Positions 5,017-5,968 of a stretch of 5,968 nucleotides of DNA are shown here, in pieces (position 1 is the stretch's first letter; every line of letters begins with the position of its first letter). Location: contig QYQC01000224.1 in the NCBI GenBank assembly GCA_007280315.1, positions 1-5,968 on the forward strand, read 5' to 3'. This DNA comes from Betaproteobacteria bacterium. GTDB lineage: Bacteria; Pseudomonadota; Gammaproteobacteria; Burkholderiales; SG8-39. The position numbers and the translations under genes are program-made. The notes beneath the pieces were generated by a model, which saw only the letters and a program-made list of their open reading frames with translations, was not told the origin of the DNA and made no database searches.

Positions 5017-5968
5017 TTTTCAGCAGACTCAGACCTAAGCAGCGCCGGACGGCGCGCGTCCTTGGCGCGCTGACCGCAGTGTTGTCGCTTCTGCTTTCGC
5101 CGCTGGCGGCCGGCGCGCAGGCATTCAACTACGCAGTGGAGCTCGAGGTTCCCGACGCCTACCGCGAGCTGCTGCAGCAGCATCTGGAAATTTACACCTC
5201 GCGCGAAAATCCGCGCATGAACGCAGACCAGCTGCGGCTGCTCGTCGGCAGGACGCCGGACGGCATACGCGAACTGCTCGCGACCGAAGGCTATTATTCG
5301 CCAGCGATCGAGTCCTCTCTCGAGGAACGGCAGGGTGCATGGGTCGCGCGCTTGATCGTCGATCCGGGGAAAGTGTCGCGCGTTGCCGCGGTCGAGCTCG
5401 AACTCGTCGGCGTCATCGCGGCAAACGAGCATGGCGCAAGGCTCGCGACCATGCGCGAGCGCTGGCCCCTGCCCGAGGGCATGGTGTTTCGCCAGGCAAA
5501 ATGGGAGGAAGCCAAGCGCAGCGTGCTGCAGCTGCTGCTCACCGAGCAATACCCGGCGGCGAGAATCGCATCCAGCCAGGCGACGGTAGACCCAAACACG
5601 CAGAAGGTGACGCTGCAGGTCGCGCTGGACAGCGGACCGGCATTCAGCTTCGGCGAGCTGGAGGTGAGCGGGCTCGAGCGCTATCCGCGCAGCATCGTCG
5701 AGCGTCTCAATGTAATCGAACCGGGCTCGGCCTATTCGCAGGCAAAGCTGTTGCAACTGCAGTCGCGCCTGCAGGACAGCCGCTATTTCACCGGCGCTAC
5801 GGTGAGCACGGACGCCGACCCCGAGCGGCCGGAGCGCGTTCCGGTGAAAGTACAGGTGGTGGAGGCGCAGTCGCGCAAACTGGGCTTTGGCGCAGGCGCG
5901 AGCACCAACACCGGCGCGCGCGGCCAGGTCGAGTACCAGGATCTCAATTTCCTCGACCGCGCCTGGCG
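5013..5968 (+). CDS. tamA: TamA-type outer-membrane assembly protein (partial, 3' end outside window)
   Basis: These first 318 codons encode an Omp85-family protein of the TamA branch. A TTG start at 5013 overlaps the LapA-domain stop (TTGA), with GGAA (5001-5004) 8 nt upstream as a weak Shine-Dalgarno. The deduced signal peptide has a basic start, a hydrophobic core at about 16-31 and an AQA cleavage site after residue 37. POTRA-like domains follow: about 38-125, including ATEGYYSPAIESSLEE; about 126-215, including EQYPAARIASSQATVD; and about 216-288, beginning FSFGELEVSG. The segment KLGFGAGASTNTGARGQVEY looks like the first strands of the 16-stranded barrel, with the rest past the edge. 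TamA works with inner-membrane-anchored TamB in outer-membrane protein insertion and phospholipid transport, so tamB is expected downstream. GTG at 5079 is a less likely start because it would remove the basic part of the signal peptide. Confidence 0.9.
   Translation, partial: MIFSRLRPKQRRTARVLGALTAVLSLLLSPLAAGAQAFNYAVELEVPDAYRELLQQHLEIYTSRENPRMNADQLRLLVGRTPDGIRELLATEGYYSPAIESSLEERQGAWVARLIVDPGKVSRVAAVELELVGVIAANEHGARLATMRERWPLPEGMVFRQAKWEEAKRSVLQLLLTEQYPAARIASSQATVDPNTQKVTLQVALDSGPAFSFGELEVSGLERYPRSIVERLNVIEPGSAYSQAKLLQLQSRLQDSRYFTGATVSTDADPERPERVPVKVQVVEAQSRKLGFGAGASTNTGARGQVEYQDLNFLDRAW

Noticed and set aside
4293..5756. Minus-strand 487-codon open frame opposite BON, LapA-domain and TamA genes
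   Set aside because: The plus strand carries three recognisable envelope proteins with signal peptides and ribosome sites; the antisense product has no coherent domain and crosses gene boundaries.

Overview
The window looks like chromosomal DNA from a GC-rich proteobacterium, most likely a betaproteobacterium. This rests on the very high GC at third codon positions, the Gram-negative outer-membrane genes (a TamA-type Omp85 protein, a lipobox lipoprotein, PqiA proteins) and the pairing of a DUF2868 membrane protein with a DUF3482-type GTPase. The assignment comes from gene content and style, not from a database comparison. I see no transposase, integrase, phage gene, tRNA, rRNA or CRISPR array.

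The layout is two divergent gene clusters separated by a regulatory region of about 390 bases (3926-4314). On the minus strand, reading right to left, are a DUF2868 membrane protein (3925-2450), a GTPase with a DUF3482-type C-terminus (2445-961, 4 nt after the previous stop), a PqiA protein (868-257) and a second PqiA protein (260-1, cut by the window edge). The two pqiA genes overlap by 4 nt (GTGA), so they look translationally coupled. Together they correspond to the two halves of the longer fused PqiA of enterobacteria. An MCE protein (PqiB type) would be the expected next gene beyond the left edge. A 92-nt gap with a possible extended -10 promoter lies between the GTPase and the first pqiA.

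On the plus strand are a small single-BON-domain lipoprotein (4315-4629), a two-helix LapA-domain protein (4678-5016) and the first 318 codons of a TamA-type outer-membrane assembly protein (5013-5968, cut by the right edge). The last two genes overlap by 4 nt (TTGA). TamA starts from a TTG codon, carries a signal peptide and three POTRA domains, and the window ends at the beginning of the beta-barrel.

Almost every product is predicted to sit in the cell envelope: lipid-transport-related inner-membrane proteins, a membrane-linked GTPase pair of unknown role, a probable outer-membrane lipoprotein and an outer-membrane assembly factor. The divergent region is the densest in unexplained signals. 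It has a sigma70-like promoter preceded by a perfect 11-bp tandem repeat, a triple 8-bp repeat abutting a -10 box on the other strand, a minus-strand intrinsic-terminator-like hairpin with no annotated gene feeding it, and a possible 29-codon leader ORF overlapping the BON gene start. The least understood protein system here is the DUF2868/GTPase pair.
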